In this document: piece by piece, positions 1-7,146 of the stretch
Layout: every line of letters starts with the position of its first letter
How positions within the stretch are numbered: position 1 is the stretch's first letter
DNA from: Prolixibacteraceae bacterium
Lineage (GTDB): Bacteria > Bacteroidota > Bacteroidia > Bacteroidales > Prolixibacteraceae
Reading direction: 5' to 3'
Assembly (NCBI GenBank): GCA_017998095.1
Contig: JAGODU010000013.1
Location: forward strand, 1 to 48,567
Length of the DNA: 48,567 nucleotides
The notes under the pieces: model-generated
What the model was told of the DNA's origin: nothing
Database searches by the model: none
What the model saw: only the letters and a program-made list of their open reading frames with translations
Position numbers and translations under genes: made by a program

Positions 1-1
1 T

Positions 2-118
2 GTTTGGGAACATGCTTATTATCTGCACAAACAAAATCTGAGACCGGCTTATGTGGAAGATTTTTGGAAGATACTTGATTGGCAAGCAATCTCTAACAGA
101 TATTTAGGGTCTATTTAA
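2..118 (+). CDS. Superoxide dismutase (Fe/Mn family), C-terminal fragment
   Basis: Only the last 38 codons are inside the window; the gene enters from the left edge. The translated end contains VWEHAYYLHKQNLRP followed by a short helix ending in YLGSI. This matches the C-terminal signature of iron/manganese superoxide dismutases, where a motif like D-x-WEHAYY supplies two metal ligands (here only the His is visible, because the Asp would lie just outside the window). The enzyme converts superoxide to oxygen and hydrogen peroxide in the cytoplasm. Fe or Mn preference cannot be judged from this piece. A superoxide dismutase suggests the organism meets oxygen at least occasionally (inference). 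The small winged-helix gene follows 12 bases after the stop codon on the same strand. Confidence 0.88.
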   Translation, partial: VWEHAYYLHKQNLRPAYVEDFWKILDWQAISNRYLGSI

Positions 119-130
119 AAATATAAAGTT

Positions 131-307
131 ATGAATAATAAAGAAAAAGTACTGGAAGTATTAAAGAATGCCGGAAAGCCTTTAAAAGCGACAGAGATTG
201 CAGAGAAAAGTGCTTTGGATAAAAAAGAAGTTGATAAAGCAATGAAATCTTTAAAAGATGAAGGATTAATCATTTCGCCAAAGGTTTGCTTTTGGCAGCC
301 AAAATAA
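131..307 (+). CDS. Small winged-helix-like DNA-binding protein (58 aa)
   Basis: A 58-residue reading frame starts at ATG 131 and stops at TAA 305-307. Its sequence runs EKVLEVLKNAGKPLKATEIA, then SALDKKEVDKAMKSLKDEGL and a short ISPKVCFWQPK end. This is the pattern of a minimal winged helix-turn-helix: helix 1, helix 2 (KATEIAEKS), a recognition-type helix (DKKEVDKAMKSLKDEG) and a beta wing. Such small proteins resemble MarR/ArsR-type or replication-protein winged helices; no ligand domain is present. It lies 12 bases after the superoxide dismutase gene and is followed at once by a strong terminator, so the two are probably co-transcribed. The target is unknown. Confidence is good that it is coding and moderate that it binds DNA. 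Confidence 0.72.
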   Translation: MNNKEKVLEVLKNAGKPLKATEIAEKSALDKKEVDKAMKSLKDEGLIISPKVCFWQPK

Positions 308-335
308 AAAAAGGGAGAATTTTCTCCCTTTTTTT
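306..335. terminator. Bidirectional intrinsic terminator
   Basis: A 9-bp perfect stem (311-319 with 322-330, AAGGGAGAA/TTCTCCCTT) is flanked by an A-run on the left and a T-run on the right. It overlaps the stop of the 58-aa gene. It can end that transcript on the plus strand and the DUF1573 transcript (stop at 344) on the minus strand. Confidence 0.85.
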
Positions 336-343
336 ATTGTAAT

Positions 344-1417
344 TTATTCGGTCTTTGCTTTAACATCTCCTGTAATCCTGAACGTTATTGTTGAATTGTT
401 AGGATCATTGGTAATCACAGTCACTGATTTGTTTTGTCTTCCTTTTTTCCCTCTGGAATTGAATTTCACATTAATATCAGTCGTTTCACCGGGTTTAACC
501 AGATTGCTGTGTTTTACTGCAGTACAACCGCAACTTGCTTTTACATTTCTTATAAGAAGATCGCTTTTACCTGTATTTTTAATTTTGTAACTGTATTCAG
601 CAACATCTCCTTCTACTAATACACCAAAATCGTAAACGTTGTTTTCTACAACTGCAACAGGTGCATTAGCTTTTTGCTCTTCAGTAAGTTTTGAAAAGTC
701 TTCACTTATTGATAATGAAATTCCAACAGAGTATTCATTGTCGTTTTTATCATCGACATTCAAATATATTCTGTCTGAAACATAGCCATAAGCATTTCTT
801 TGGCTTGCATCGTATTTAATGTACATCTTACCATATTCACCCGGCTTAACTGTTTCAGGAACAAAGCGAATAACAACATGCGATGGAGACCTGTAAATTC
901 CAACCTTAACCGGTTTGTCTGAACTGTTGTAATATTCAACTGAATCTGACTTTGTCTGATCATTGAATACAGTTCCTAAAGAAATGTAATTTGATTTAAA
1001 CCTTAATCCGCCCATTACTCTTGGGAATTTTTCTTCTACGGTCAGTTCTCTTGGCTCAACATTTCCCTTAATTGTAAGATTTGTTACGCTGGGATCTGTA
1101 TTTGAGTATACATTGATGCTTTTCATAAAAGCACCTGGTCTGTTTTGTGGATTGTAAGCAACTTTTATAGTTCCTGATTTGCCGGGAGCTATTGGTTCTT
1201 TATCCCATTCCGGGGTTGTGCAGCCACAGGAAGCCTTTACGTTGTTAACAATAAGAGGTTGATTACCTGTATTTTTAAAATCGAAAACTGCTGTTGCAAT
1301 ACCTTTTTCTTCTTTGATATTACCAAATTCATGATCAGTTTTCTTGAAAGTAATTTTTGGTTGAGCATTTGCAAATAAAAAAGCTCCTAAAAAGAAAATA
1401 AAAATCAATCGTTTCAT
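344..1417 (-). CDS. DUF1573 domain secreted protein (357 aa)
   Basis: The protein begins with a signal peptide (about residues 1-18, cleaved after FANA), so it is exported. Two copies of the DUF1573 (ASH/MSP-like Ig fold) pattern are visible: residues about 22-120 and 258-355. Each carries the family hallmark KASCGCT (Cys64 and Cys66; Cys296 and Cys298) followed by a PG(K/E) turn. The middle part (about 140-240) looks like a third Ig-like domain that has lost the CGC motif. DUF1573 proteins are abundant in Bacteroidota and have no settled biochemical role; a structural or periplasmic binding role is only inference. A Bacteroidota -7 box at 1467-1474 lies about 50 bases upstream, and the terminator at 306-335 closes the gene. 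It appears to be a single-gene unit. Confidence 0.9.
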   Translation of the reverse strand: MKRLIFIFFLGAFLFANAQPKITFKKTDHEFGNIKEEKGIATAVFDFKNTGNQPLIVNNVKASCGCTTPEWDKEPIAPGKSGTIKVAYNPQNRPGAFMKSINVYSNTDPSVTNLTIKGNVEPRELTVEEKFPRVMGGLRFKSNYISLGTVFNDQTKSDSVEYYNSSDKPVKVGIYRSPSHVVIRFVPETVKPGEYGKMYIKYDASQRNAYGYVSDRIYLNVDDKNDNEYSVGISLSISEDFSKLTEEQKANAPVAVVENNVYDFGVLVEGDVAEYSYKIKNTGKSDLLIRNVKASCGCTAVKHSNLVKPGETTDINVKFNSRGKKGRQNKSVTVITNDPNNSTITFRITGDVKAKTE

Positions 1418-1466
1418 ATTTATAAAATTATTTGTTTCTAATAATTATCTATTTTTTACTTTTTTA

Positions 1467-1474
1467 CAAAACTA
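1467..1474 (-). promoter_or_regulatory. Putative -7 promoter box for the DUF1573 gene
   Basis: Read on the minus strand the bases are TAGTTTTG, matching the Bacteroidota -7 consensus TAnnTTTG. The predicted start of transcription would be near 1460, giving a leader of about 43 bases. No convincing -33 TTTG was located. Confidence 0.55.
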
Positions 1475-1625
1475 GTAATTACAACGTTTATTGTAAACAT
1501 TTTGTTTTTTGGTTTTTATAATTCAGGTATTATACTTTAAACGAATAATTACACTTTTTATATCAACTTTCTTGCCAAAACATTTAAGAGATAATTTTTT
1601 TCACTTTATCAGTCAGTATTTCATT

Positions 1626-2654
1626 TCAATCTCCAAATGAAACGCCCATGTTTCTGCACATTTTTATTAATGGGTGTTCAGGCGAAACAAGATTCAATTT
1701 GTTTTCAACTTCAGTTAATGGTATTGTCGTTAGTTTATTTCCTTTCAAAGCAACCATGACTCCGTAATTTTCGTTGGCAATTGTTTCAACAGCATAGGAA
1801 CCATATCTGGTAGCAAGTATTCTGTCCATTGGCGAAGGGCTCCCTCCTCTTTGAACATATCCGAGTCTGGTTTCTCTGGTTTCCACACCTGTAATTTCAG
1901 TGATACATGAAGCGATGTAACTTCCAGCAGTTTTATCAGGAGGAACAGAAATTCCTTCAGCTACAACAACAATTGAATATGATTTTTTTATTGCAAAGCG
2001 ATCTTCAACCTTTTTGCAAACTGATTCTATATTGTAATTAATCTCGGGAATAAGAATTATATCTCCTCCTCCGGCCATGCCTGCATATAATGCTATCCAG
2101 CCTGCGCTGTGACCCATAACTTCCATCACCATTACCCTCTGGTGAGAGTTGGCTGTTGTATGCAAACGGTCAACTGCTTCTGTGGCAATGCTAACTGCTG
2201 AATCGAATCCAAATGTAATGTCAGTACCCCAGACATCATTATCGATGGTCTTTGGGATTCCAATAACATTCATCCCAAGTTCGTACATTCTGGACGCGGT
2301 TTTCATCGTGCCGTTGCCGCCTATACATACAATGCAGTCAAGTCCCAGCTCATTGTATGTTTCCTTCATCAGTTCAGGTTTATTGACATCACCATCCTGC
2401 AAACTGCTTTTGAATGGTTTTTCTCTCGAGGTGCCAAGTATTGTGCCTCCTAATGTAAGAATGCCGGAAACCTTAGACTCATCGAGCTTTATATATTCTT
2501 TTTTTATCAGACCGGTATAACCAAGGACAAAACCATAAACTTCCATTCCATATTCAAGAATGGCAGTCTTGGCAACTCCTCTTATTGCTGCGTTCAATCC
2601 CGGACAATCTCCTCCTGCAGTAAGAATACCTATTCTTTTAATACCTCTTTTCAT
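1626..2654 (-). CDS. pfkA: 6-phosphofructokinase
   Basis: This 342-residue enzyme phosphorylates fructose 6-phosphate to fructose 1,6-bisphosphate in glycolysis. The N-terminal nucleotide loop is TAGGDCPGLNA (residues 12-22). The catalytic loop is PKTIDND (134-140), with Asp138 as the expected base, and the sugar-phosphate region includes MGHSAGWIA and LGYVQRGGSPSPMDR. The residue that separates ATP- from pyrophosphate-dependent enzymes (E. coli Gly104) is Gly115 in GGNGT, which favours ATP. The second selector (E. coli Gly124) is Lys135, a Gly/Lys pair also found in some ATP-dependent enzymes. The metal-binding Asp before Gly104 is replaced by Asn114. Phosphate-donor preference is therefore probably ATP but not certain. 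It stands alone with its own likely promoter at 2770-2777. Confidence 0.95.
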   Translation of the reverse strand: MKRGIKRIGILTAGGDCPGLNAAIRGVAKTAILEYGMEVYGFVLGYTGLIKKEYIKLDESKVSGILTLGGTILGTSREKPFKSSLQDGDVNKPELMKETYNELGLDCIVCIGGNGTMKTASRMYELGMNVIGIPKTIDNDVWGTDITFGFDSAVSIATEAVDRLHTTANSHQRVMVMEVMGHSAGWIALYAGMAGGGDIILIPEINYNIESVCKKVEDRFAIKKSYSIVVVAEGISVPPDKTAGSYIASCITEITGVETRETRLGYVQRGGSPSPMDRILATRYGSYAVETIANENYGVMVALKGNKLTTIPLTEVENKLNLVSPEHPLIKMCRNMGVSFGD

Positions 2655-2769
2655 CTCTATATAATTTGTCTTTTAAATGTCAGATAGAACTTATAAATGA
2701 AAAATTATTATACTAACTGGTCAAAGAATCTTCCTTAGCATGTTTTAAAAAACTGTTTCTTTGAAGATA

Positions 2770-2777
2770 CAAATTTA
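2770..2777 (-). promoter_or_regulatory. Putative -7 promoter box for pfkA
   Basis: The minus strand reads TAAATTTG, an exact TAnnTTTG match. Transcription would start near 2763, leaving a leader of roughly 110 bases before the pfkA ATG. No conserved leader structure was recognised. Confidence 0.5.
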
Positions 2778-2823
2778 AAGAATAAGATTGCCATTATTAC
2801 TTAAATATCAATCTATTTGTTAT

Positions 2824-3828
2824 TTATTCAGGATAGTAACCCGACATATTCAATATCTCCTGAGAGTTTTTTAAAGTTAACAGTTGGGGGAGTGTCATTT
2901 CAGAGTTTTTTTCCATAAAAGATTGTACAATCCTCCAGCCCAGCCATACTCCTGTTTTCCCCGGCGATTCATTAGAAAAGGTATTAGTAAAAGGAGCTTC
3001 TCCGGTATACTTTTGAAGGGTTAACCTTTCAACATCGTATAAGAGTTTATTTTCAACAAGAAATGTCCACATCGTTGCTTCGTTATTTTTGCACCACTTT
3101 ATTTGTTTTGCATTATATCCAATTATTACCGAATCAGGTGTTTCTGGAAGCATAGCTTTACAGAAATACATAGCCTTACCCTGATAAATCATGTTTGAAA
3201 GAAGATTGTCGGATAACTCGTTGTAAGGGTAGTTAGTTACAAACCAGGAATAAAAAAGGTCAGCAGTAATTTTATCAGGATACATATTTGCACTTTTATA
3301 TTGAGGAATACCTAAATAGTCATAAAAAGGGCAATTTGCTCCCAGATATTTATCCAGACTGATACCTATCAAATTATCACTTGTAAAGATTGACTGGTTA
3401 AATCCGGAAATACAAGTGTAAATATTTGGTATTTTATTATTTGGGAAGTAATATTTGTAATGTTTAAACCCTTTTTCAATATTCTTTTCTATTTTACCGA
3501 AATCGCTGAATATCATGAGGGCAGAATCAGCAACCCTGCTGATGACTGTGTCACTGATAAACATTTTTAAATACTTTTCGTAGTCAGGAATTTCAGTCGA
3601 TCCAATATTTAAAACATAGTTACTGTATATATCCATGAAATTGCTGTGTTCCCTTTTCAGGAAGTCAATATTATCATTCAGTTTGGCTGAATCAGCTGTG
3701 TATAATAGTTGTTCCGTTCGTGTAATTTCTAAATCCAGCTTTATCTCGGATATATCAACATTATCTTTGCTTTTTATGCAAGAATAAAACAAAAACACCA
3801 ACGTTATAATGTACAGATACTTCATCAT
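2824..3828 (-). CDS. gldB: GldB-family lipoprotein
   Basis: This 334-residue protein starts with MMKYLYIITLVFLFYSC, a signal peptide with lipobox ending at Cys17, so it should be a lipid-anchored envelope protein. The body matches the GldB family: CISGFNQSIF, then LIGISLDKYLGANCPFYDYL, a region with MIYQGKAMYF, and a C-terminal GKTGVWLGWRIVQSFM segment. GldB is required for gliding in Flavobacterium johnsoniae, but GldB-like proteins are also common in non-gliding Bacteroidota, where the role is unclear. The nearby nadE gene fits the known gldB-nadE neighbourhood of this phylum. The usual partner gldC is not seen here. Two adjacent ATG codons could serve as start (3828 or 3825). Family assignment is firm; a role in motility is not shown. 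Confidence 0.88.
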   Translation of the reverse strand: MMKYLYIITLVFLFYSCIKSKDNVDISEIKLDLEITRTEQLLYTADSAKLNDNIDFLKREHSNFMDIYSNYVLNIGSTEIPDYEKYLKMFISDTVISRVADSALMIFSDFGKIEKNIEKGFKHYKYYFPNNKIPNIYTCISGFNQSIFTSDNLIGISLDKYLGANCPFYDYLGIPQYKSANMYPDKITADLFYSWFVTNYPYNELSDNLLSNMIYQGKAMYFCKAMLPETPDSVIIGYNAKQIKWCKNNEATMWTFLVENKLLYDVERLTLQKYTGEAPFTNTFSNESPGKTGVWLGWRIVQSFMEKNSEMTLPQLLTLKNSQEILNMSGYYPE

Positions 3829-3875
3829 TTTTTGTTTTTTATTTTATAACGAAAATAAAGTTAATGAATTCTGTG

Positions 3876-3883
3876 CAAAATTA
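3876..3883 (-). promoter_or_regulatory. Putative -7 promoter box for gldB
   Basis: The minus strand reads TAATTTTG, matching TAnnTTTG, about 47 bases before the gldB start. It is divergent from the box at 3932-3939. Confidence 0.5.
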
Positions 3884-3931
3884 TAATTAATCAATTAAAG
3901 AGTTCTTAGGCTTTATGTCCAAAAATCATCA

Positions 3932-3939
3932 TATTTTTG
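3932..3939 (+). promoter_or_regulatory. Putative -7 promoter box for the outer-membrane barrel gene
   Basis: The plus strand reads TATTTTTG, matching TAnnTTTG. The predicted transcription start is near 3946 and the ATG is at 3980. A 16-bp palindrome begins 10 bases downstream. Confidence 0.55.
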
Positions 3940-3948
3940 TCAGATATA

Positions 3949-3964
3949 TAATTGTTAACAATTA
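3949..3964. promoter_or_regulatory. 16-bp perfect palindrome, possible operator
   Basis: The bases TAATTGTTAACAATTA are a perfect palindrome. The site covers the predicted transcription start and early leader of the downstream barrel gene, a place where a repressor could act. No regulator can be assigned from sequence. Confidence 0.45.
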
Positions 3965-3979
3965 CGAAAAACTAATTTA

Positions 3980-4639
3980 ATGGGAAAGGTTTCTCTTTTA
4001 ATCTTTTTTCTTTTTGCTGTTTTGTTTTCTTACGGTCAAAACTTCAGATTAGGATTTCAGGCAAGTCCTCATTTAACATGGATGAATTCTTCATCAAAGA
4101 CTGTTACGCCAGATAAAAGCAGAGTTGGTATTAAATATGGCGTTGAGGCTGATATCTTTCTTGCAGGTCAGCCAAGGTATTCATTCAATACCGGATTGTT
4201 TGTAGCATACCATTCTTTCAGTACCCTATACAATTCTGACAAATCTTTTGTTATTGATGGAAAGGTTTTTGATGATCCGACTAAGATTATGTACAAGCTC
4301 AATTATATTGAGATCCCGATGAACCTGAAACTTCGTTCCGATCAGTTTTACAGGTTAACCTACTATGGGCAGTTTGGATTGACAAATTATATAAATATCA
4401 GCACAGCAGCATATTCTTCCGATTCTCAGCTTGACGGGAATAATGTTCCCGATGCTTTTGGATTTTATAATTTCGGATTGATAATGGGAGGAGGGGCAGA
4501 ATATGATATAGGAGGTAATACTGCTTTGAATTTTGGAATTCAATATACCAATGCTTTACTTGATTATTCAACGATTAAGGCGCTTGACGAGAAAAGTAAG
4601 TTCCATTCAATAAGGCTGATATTAGGGGTTCTATTTTAA
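3980..4639 (+). CDS. Outer-membrane beta-barrel protein (PorT-like family)
   Basis: The 219-residue product starts with a signal peptide (residues 1-19, FSYG before Gln20). The mature part alternates hydrophobic and polar residues in strands, with typical turns such as KLNYIEIPMNLKLR and YYGQFGLTNYINIS. It ends in FHSIRLILGVLF, with a terminal aromatic residue as in outer-membrane barrels. The size and the YIEIP signature fit the 8-stranded outer-membrane barrel family (PorT-like) common in Bacteroidota; the true type IX secretion component PorT cannot be claimed. The nadE gene starts 10 bases after its stop, so the two are probably one transcript. Its promoter region contains a perfect palindrome. 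The substrate or function is unknown. Confidence 0.82.
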   Translation: MGKVSLLIFFLFAVLFSYGQNFRLGFQASPHLTWMNSSSKTVTPDKSRVGIKYGVEADIFLAGQPRYSFNTGLFVAYHSFSTLYNSDKSFVIDGKVFDDPTKIMYKLNYIEIPMNLKLRSDQFYRLTYYGQFGLTNYINISTAAYSSDSQLDGNNVPDAFGFYNFGLIMGGGAEYDIGGNTALNFGIQYTNALLDYSTIKALDEKSKFHSIRLILGVLF

Positions 4640-4649
4640 ATATATTCTT

Positions 4650-6299
4650 ATGAAAATTGCTTTAGCTCAACTTAATTACCATTTAGGGAATTTTGAAAAA
4701 AATGCTGAAAAGATCATCAGGCATATAAAAAAGGCAAAAGAAGATTCAGCCGACCTTATTGTTTTTTCTGAATTATCTGTCTGCGGTTATTCTCCCTATG
4801 ATTTGCTGGAGAAGAGTAATTTTATTGATCAGGTCTATGATTCTGTAAAGAGAATAGCTTCAGTATGTCAGGGAATATCTGTTATCATAGGAGCTCCGAC
4901 AATAAATGAAAGTCAAAATGGCAAAAAGCTTCATAACTCGGCAATATTCATTAAGGATTGCGAGATAACAGATACTGTTCATAAAACATTATTGCCCACG
5001 TATGATATATTTGATGAATACAGATACTTTGAACCTAATACAGAATTCAGGGTCATTGATGTAAATGGCAAAAAAATTGCGATTACAATCTGTGAAGACC
5101 TGTGGGATGATCAGCCGACAAGCAATAGTTTTGCCAAGAGCAAGCTTTATATAACTTCTCCGATAGATGAACTTGAAAAACTTAATCCTGATATTGTCAT
5201 TAATATAGCAGGCTCACCTTTTTCATACAATCAGAAATCATTAAGGAAGGATATACTTGTTAAGAATGCAAAGGAACATCATGTGCCAGTTGTCTATGTG
5301 AATCAGGTAGGAGCTCAGGCGGAACTTATATTTGATGGTGGTTCAATGTATGTTGACAATGAAGGCAAGATTATAGATGAACTGGCATATTTTAAAGAAG
5401 ATTACAGATTAATAGATACAGAATTTAATGAAGTTGAGTCAGTTCAACCTGAACAATCAGCGATTGAAAAGATTCACGATGCCCTTGTTCTTGGCATCAG
5501 GGATTACTTCCTTAAAATGAATTTTTCCAAAGCTGTTATTGGCTTATCGGGCGGTATTGACTCAGCAATTGTTGCTGCCCTTGCTGTTGAAGCTTTAGGA
5601 AAGGAAAATGTGCATGGCTTGCTTATGCCCTCAAAGTATTCTTCCGGTCATAGTGTTGATGATGCAGTTGCTCTGGCAAAAAATCTTGGAATAAAATATG
5701 ACCTGATAAATATTCAATCAGTTGTTGACAGTTTTGAAAAATCACTTTCTCCATTATTTGAAAACCTGAATCCTGATGTTACTGAAGAAAATATTCAGGC
5801 AAGGGCAAGAGGGATATTCCTTATGGCGTTATCCAATAAATACAGATATATCCTATTAAACACATCAAATAAAAGCGAATGTGCTGTAGGTTATGGTACT
5901 CTTTATGGTGACATGAACGGAGGGCTTTCTGTTTTAGGGGATGTCTACAAAAGTGATTGCTATAAGCTTGCAGGATATATAAACAGGGATAAAGAAGTAA
6001 TACCGCAAAATACTATTATAAAACCGCCTTCTGCAGAATTAAGGCCGGGGCAAAAAGATTCGGACAGTCTGCCTGAATATGATATTCTGGATAAAATTCT
6101 CTTTAGATATATAGAATTGAATCAATCGGCTGAAGACATTATCAGGGATGGATTTGATGAAATGATAGTCAGAAAGGCTGTCAAGCTGGTAAATATCAAT
6201 GAATATAAAAGATTTCAGGCGCCTCCGATTTTAAGAGTTTCCTCGAAGGCGTTTGGCTTTGGAAGGCGTATTCCTTTAGTGGCAAAGTTTGATATTTAA
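4650..6299 (+). CDS. nadE: Glutamine-dependent NAD+ synthetase
   Basis: The 549-residue enzyme makes NAD from nicotinic acid adenine dinucleotide, ATP and glutamine, the last step of NAD synthesis. The N-terminal nitrilase-like glutaminase domain (residues 1-265) has the Glu-Lys-Cys triad: Glu41 in FSELSVCGY, Lys112 in HKTLLP and Cys148 in ITICEDLWDD. The C-terminal synthetase domain holds the ATP pyrophosphatase loop SGGIDS (300-305) and the NTSNKSE-YGTLYGDM substrate region. Length and order match the two-domain type that uses glutamine. It follows the barrel gene by 10 bases and lies near gldB, a linkage seen elsewhere in Bacteroidota. The spacing suggests co-transcription with the barrel gene; a link in function is not obvious. 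Confidence 0.97.
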   Translation: MKIALAQLNYHLGNFEKNAEKIIRHIKKAKEDSADLIVFSELSVCGYSPYDLLEKSNFIDQVYDSVKRIASVCQGISVIIGAPTINESQNGKKLHNSAIFIKDCEITDTVHKTLLPTYDIFDEYRYFEPNTEFRVIDVNGKKIAITICEDLWDDQPTSNSFAKSKLYITSPIDELEKLNPDIVINIAGSPFSYNQKSLRKDILVKNAKEHHVPVVYVNQVGAQAELIFDGGSMYVDNEGKIIDELAYFKEDYRLIDTEFNEVESVQPEQSAIEKIHDALVLGIRDYFLKMNFSKAVIGLSGGIDSAIVAALAVEALGKENVHGLLMPSKYSSGHSVDDAVALAKNLGIKYDLINIQSVVDSFEKSLSPLFENLNPDVTEENIQARARGIFLMALSNKYRYILLNTSNKSECAVGYGTLYGDMNGGLSVLGDVYKSDCYKLAGYINRDKEVIPQNTIIKPPSAELRPGQKDSDSLPEYDILDKILFRYIELNQSAEDIIRDGFDEMIVRKAVKLVNINEYKRFQAPPILRVSSKAFGFGRRIPLVAKFDI

Positions 6300-6361
6300 T
6301 TAGGCATATTTGAAAGGTTAAAAAAGCTTGTTGTAAAACATCTTTATTATTAAAAAAAGAT

Positions 6362-6369
6362 TAACTTTG
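6362..6369 (+). promoter_or_regulatory. Putative -7 promoter box for the Crp/Fnr gene
   Basis: The bases TAACTTTG match TAnnTTTG. Transcription would begin near 6376 and the ATG lies at 6399. This suggests the regulator is transcribed separately from nadE, which ends at 6299. Confidence 0.5.
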
Positions 6370-6398
6370 ATGCTTAACAACATAGTATTATTTTACCA

Positions 6399-7100
6399 AT
6401 GCTTTTATTTGACTCAGATAATAATCATTCACAGGAGAATAAAAAATCAATTTATAAGTATCTTACTCCTGAAGAAAAAGCTGAGCTTGAAGATCATATA
6501 ACCAAGGTTGAGATTGCCAAGAATAATTTTATTTTTAAGGAAGGCGATAAACCTACCGGTTTTATTACTCTTGAAGAAGGGAAAGTTAAGATTGTAAAAG
6601 AAGGGGTAGGGGGAAGAGAGCAAATTCTCCGAATGGTTAAGCCCGGTGGTTTTGTTGGTTACAGAGCTCTTATAGCAAACCAGAATCATAACGACACTGC
6701 TGTTGCCCTTGAAGATTCTTTGATTTATATTGTTGATACTGACTTCTTTTTTAGCCGGTTATTAAAAAATCACAATATTGCACTTCTGCTTCTTACTAAA
6801 CTTGCAAAGGAACTTGGATTCTCAAATTCCCGAACTGTTACACTTACTCAGAAACATATCAGGGGGCGTTTGGCTGAATCAATCATTCTGCTTAAGGATA
6901 AGTATGGTATTGAAAGTGATGGTTCAACAATTAAAGCTTACTTGTCGAGAGAAGACCTGGCTAATCTTTCTAATATGACTACTTCAAATGCGATTCGTAC
7001 CCTTTCAAGTTTTGTTACTGAAAGAGTAATCGTGATTGATGGCAGAAAATTAAAGATTCTTGATTTTTCCAAGCTTGAAAGGATTAGTAAACTTGGATAA
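6399..7100 (+). CDS. Crp/Fnr-family transcriptional regulator
   Basis: The 233-residue protein has an N-terminal cyclic-nucleotide-binding fold (about residues 25-135) with FIFKEGDKPTGFITLEEGKVKI and a central helix. A C-terminal Crp-type winged helix (about 150-220) includes YLSREDLANLSNMTTSNAIR. The typical cAMP phosphate-cassette motif is not evident, and no N-terminal cysteine cluster for an iron-sulfur centre is present, so it is neither classic CRP nor FNR. Bacteroidota carry many such proteins, responding to stress, redox or carbon signals. The recognition helix has SNAIRTLSSF, where S-N-x-x-R-T resembles the Crp-type S/T-x-E-x-x-R pattern but lacks the Glu. Its own promoter box lies at 6362. 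The targets are unknown. Confidence 0.92.
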   Translation: MLLFDSDNNHSQENKKSIYKYLTPEEKAELEDHITKVEIAKNNFIFKEGDKPTGFITLEEGKVKIVKEGVGGREQILRMVKPGGFVGYRALIANQNHNDTAVALEDSLIYIVDTDFFFSRLLKNHNIALLLLTKLAKELGFSNSRTVTLTQKHIRGRLAESIILLKDKYGIESDGSTIKAYLSREDLANLSNMTTSNAIRTLSSFVTERVIVIDGRKLKILDFSKLERISKLG

Positions 7101-7146
7101 ATGCATTAATTGTTTTTCTGAAATATTTCCGTTAAAGAATACCCGT

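Noticed and set aside
2312..2314. Inactive phosphofructokinase because of Asn114
   Set aside because: All other catalytic motifs are intact, and the GGNG pattern may be a subgroup feature, so a dead enzyme is not supported.
3876..3964. FNR/CRP-type binding site for the regulator encoded at 6399
   Set aside because: The palindrome TTGTTAACAA lacks the usual spaced half-sites, so no link to that regulator can be claimed.
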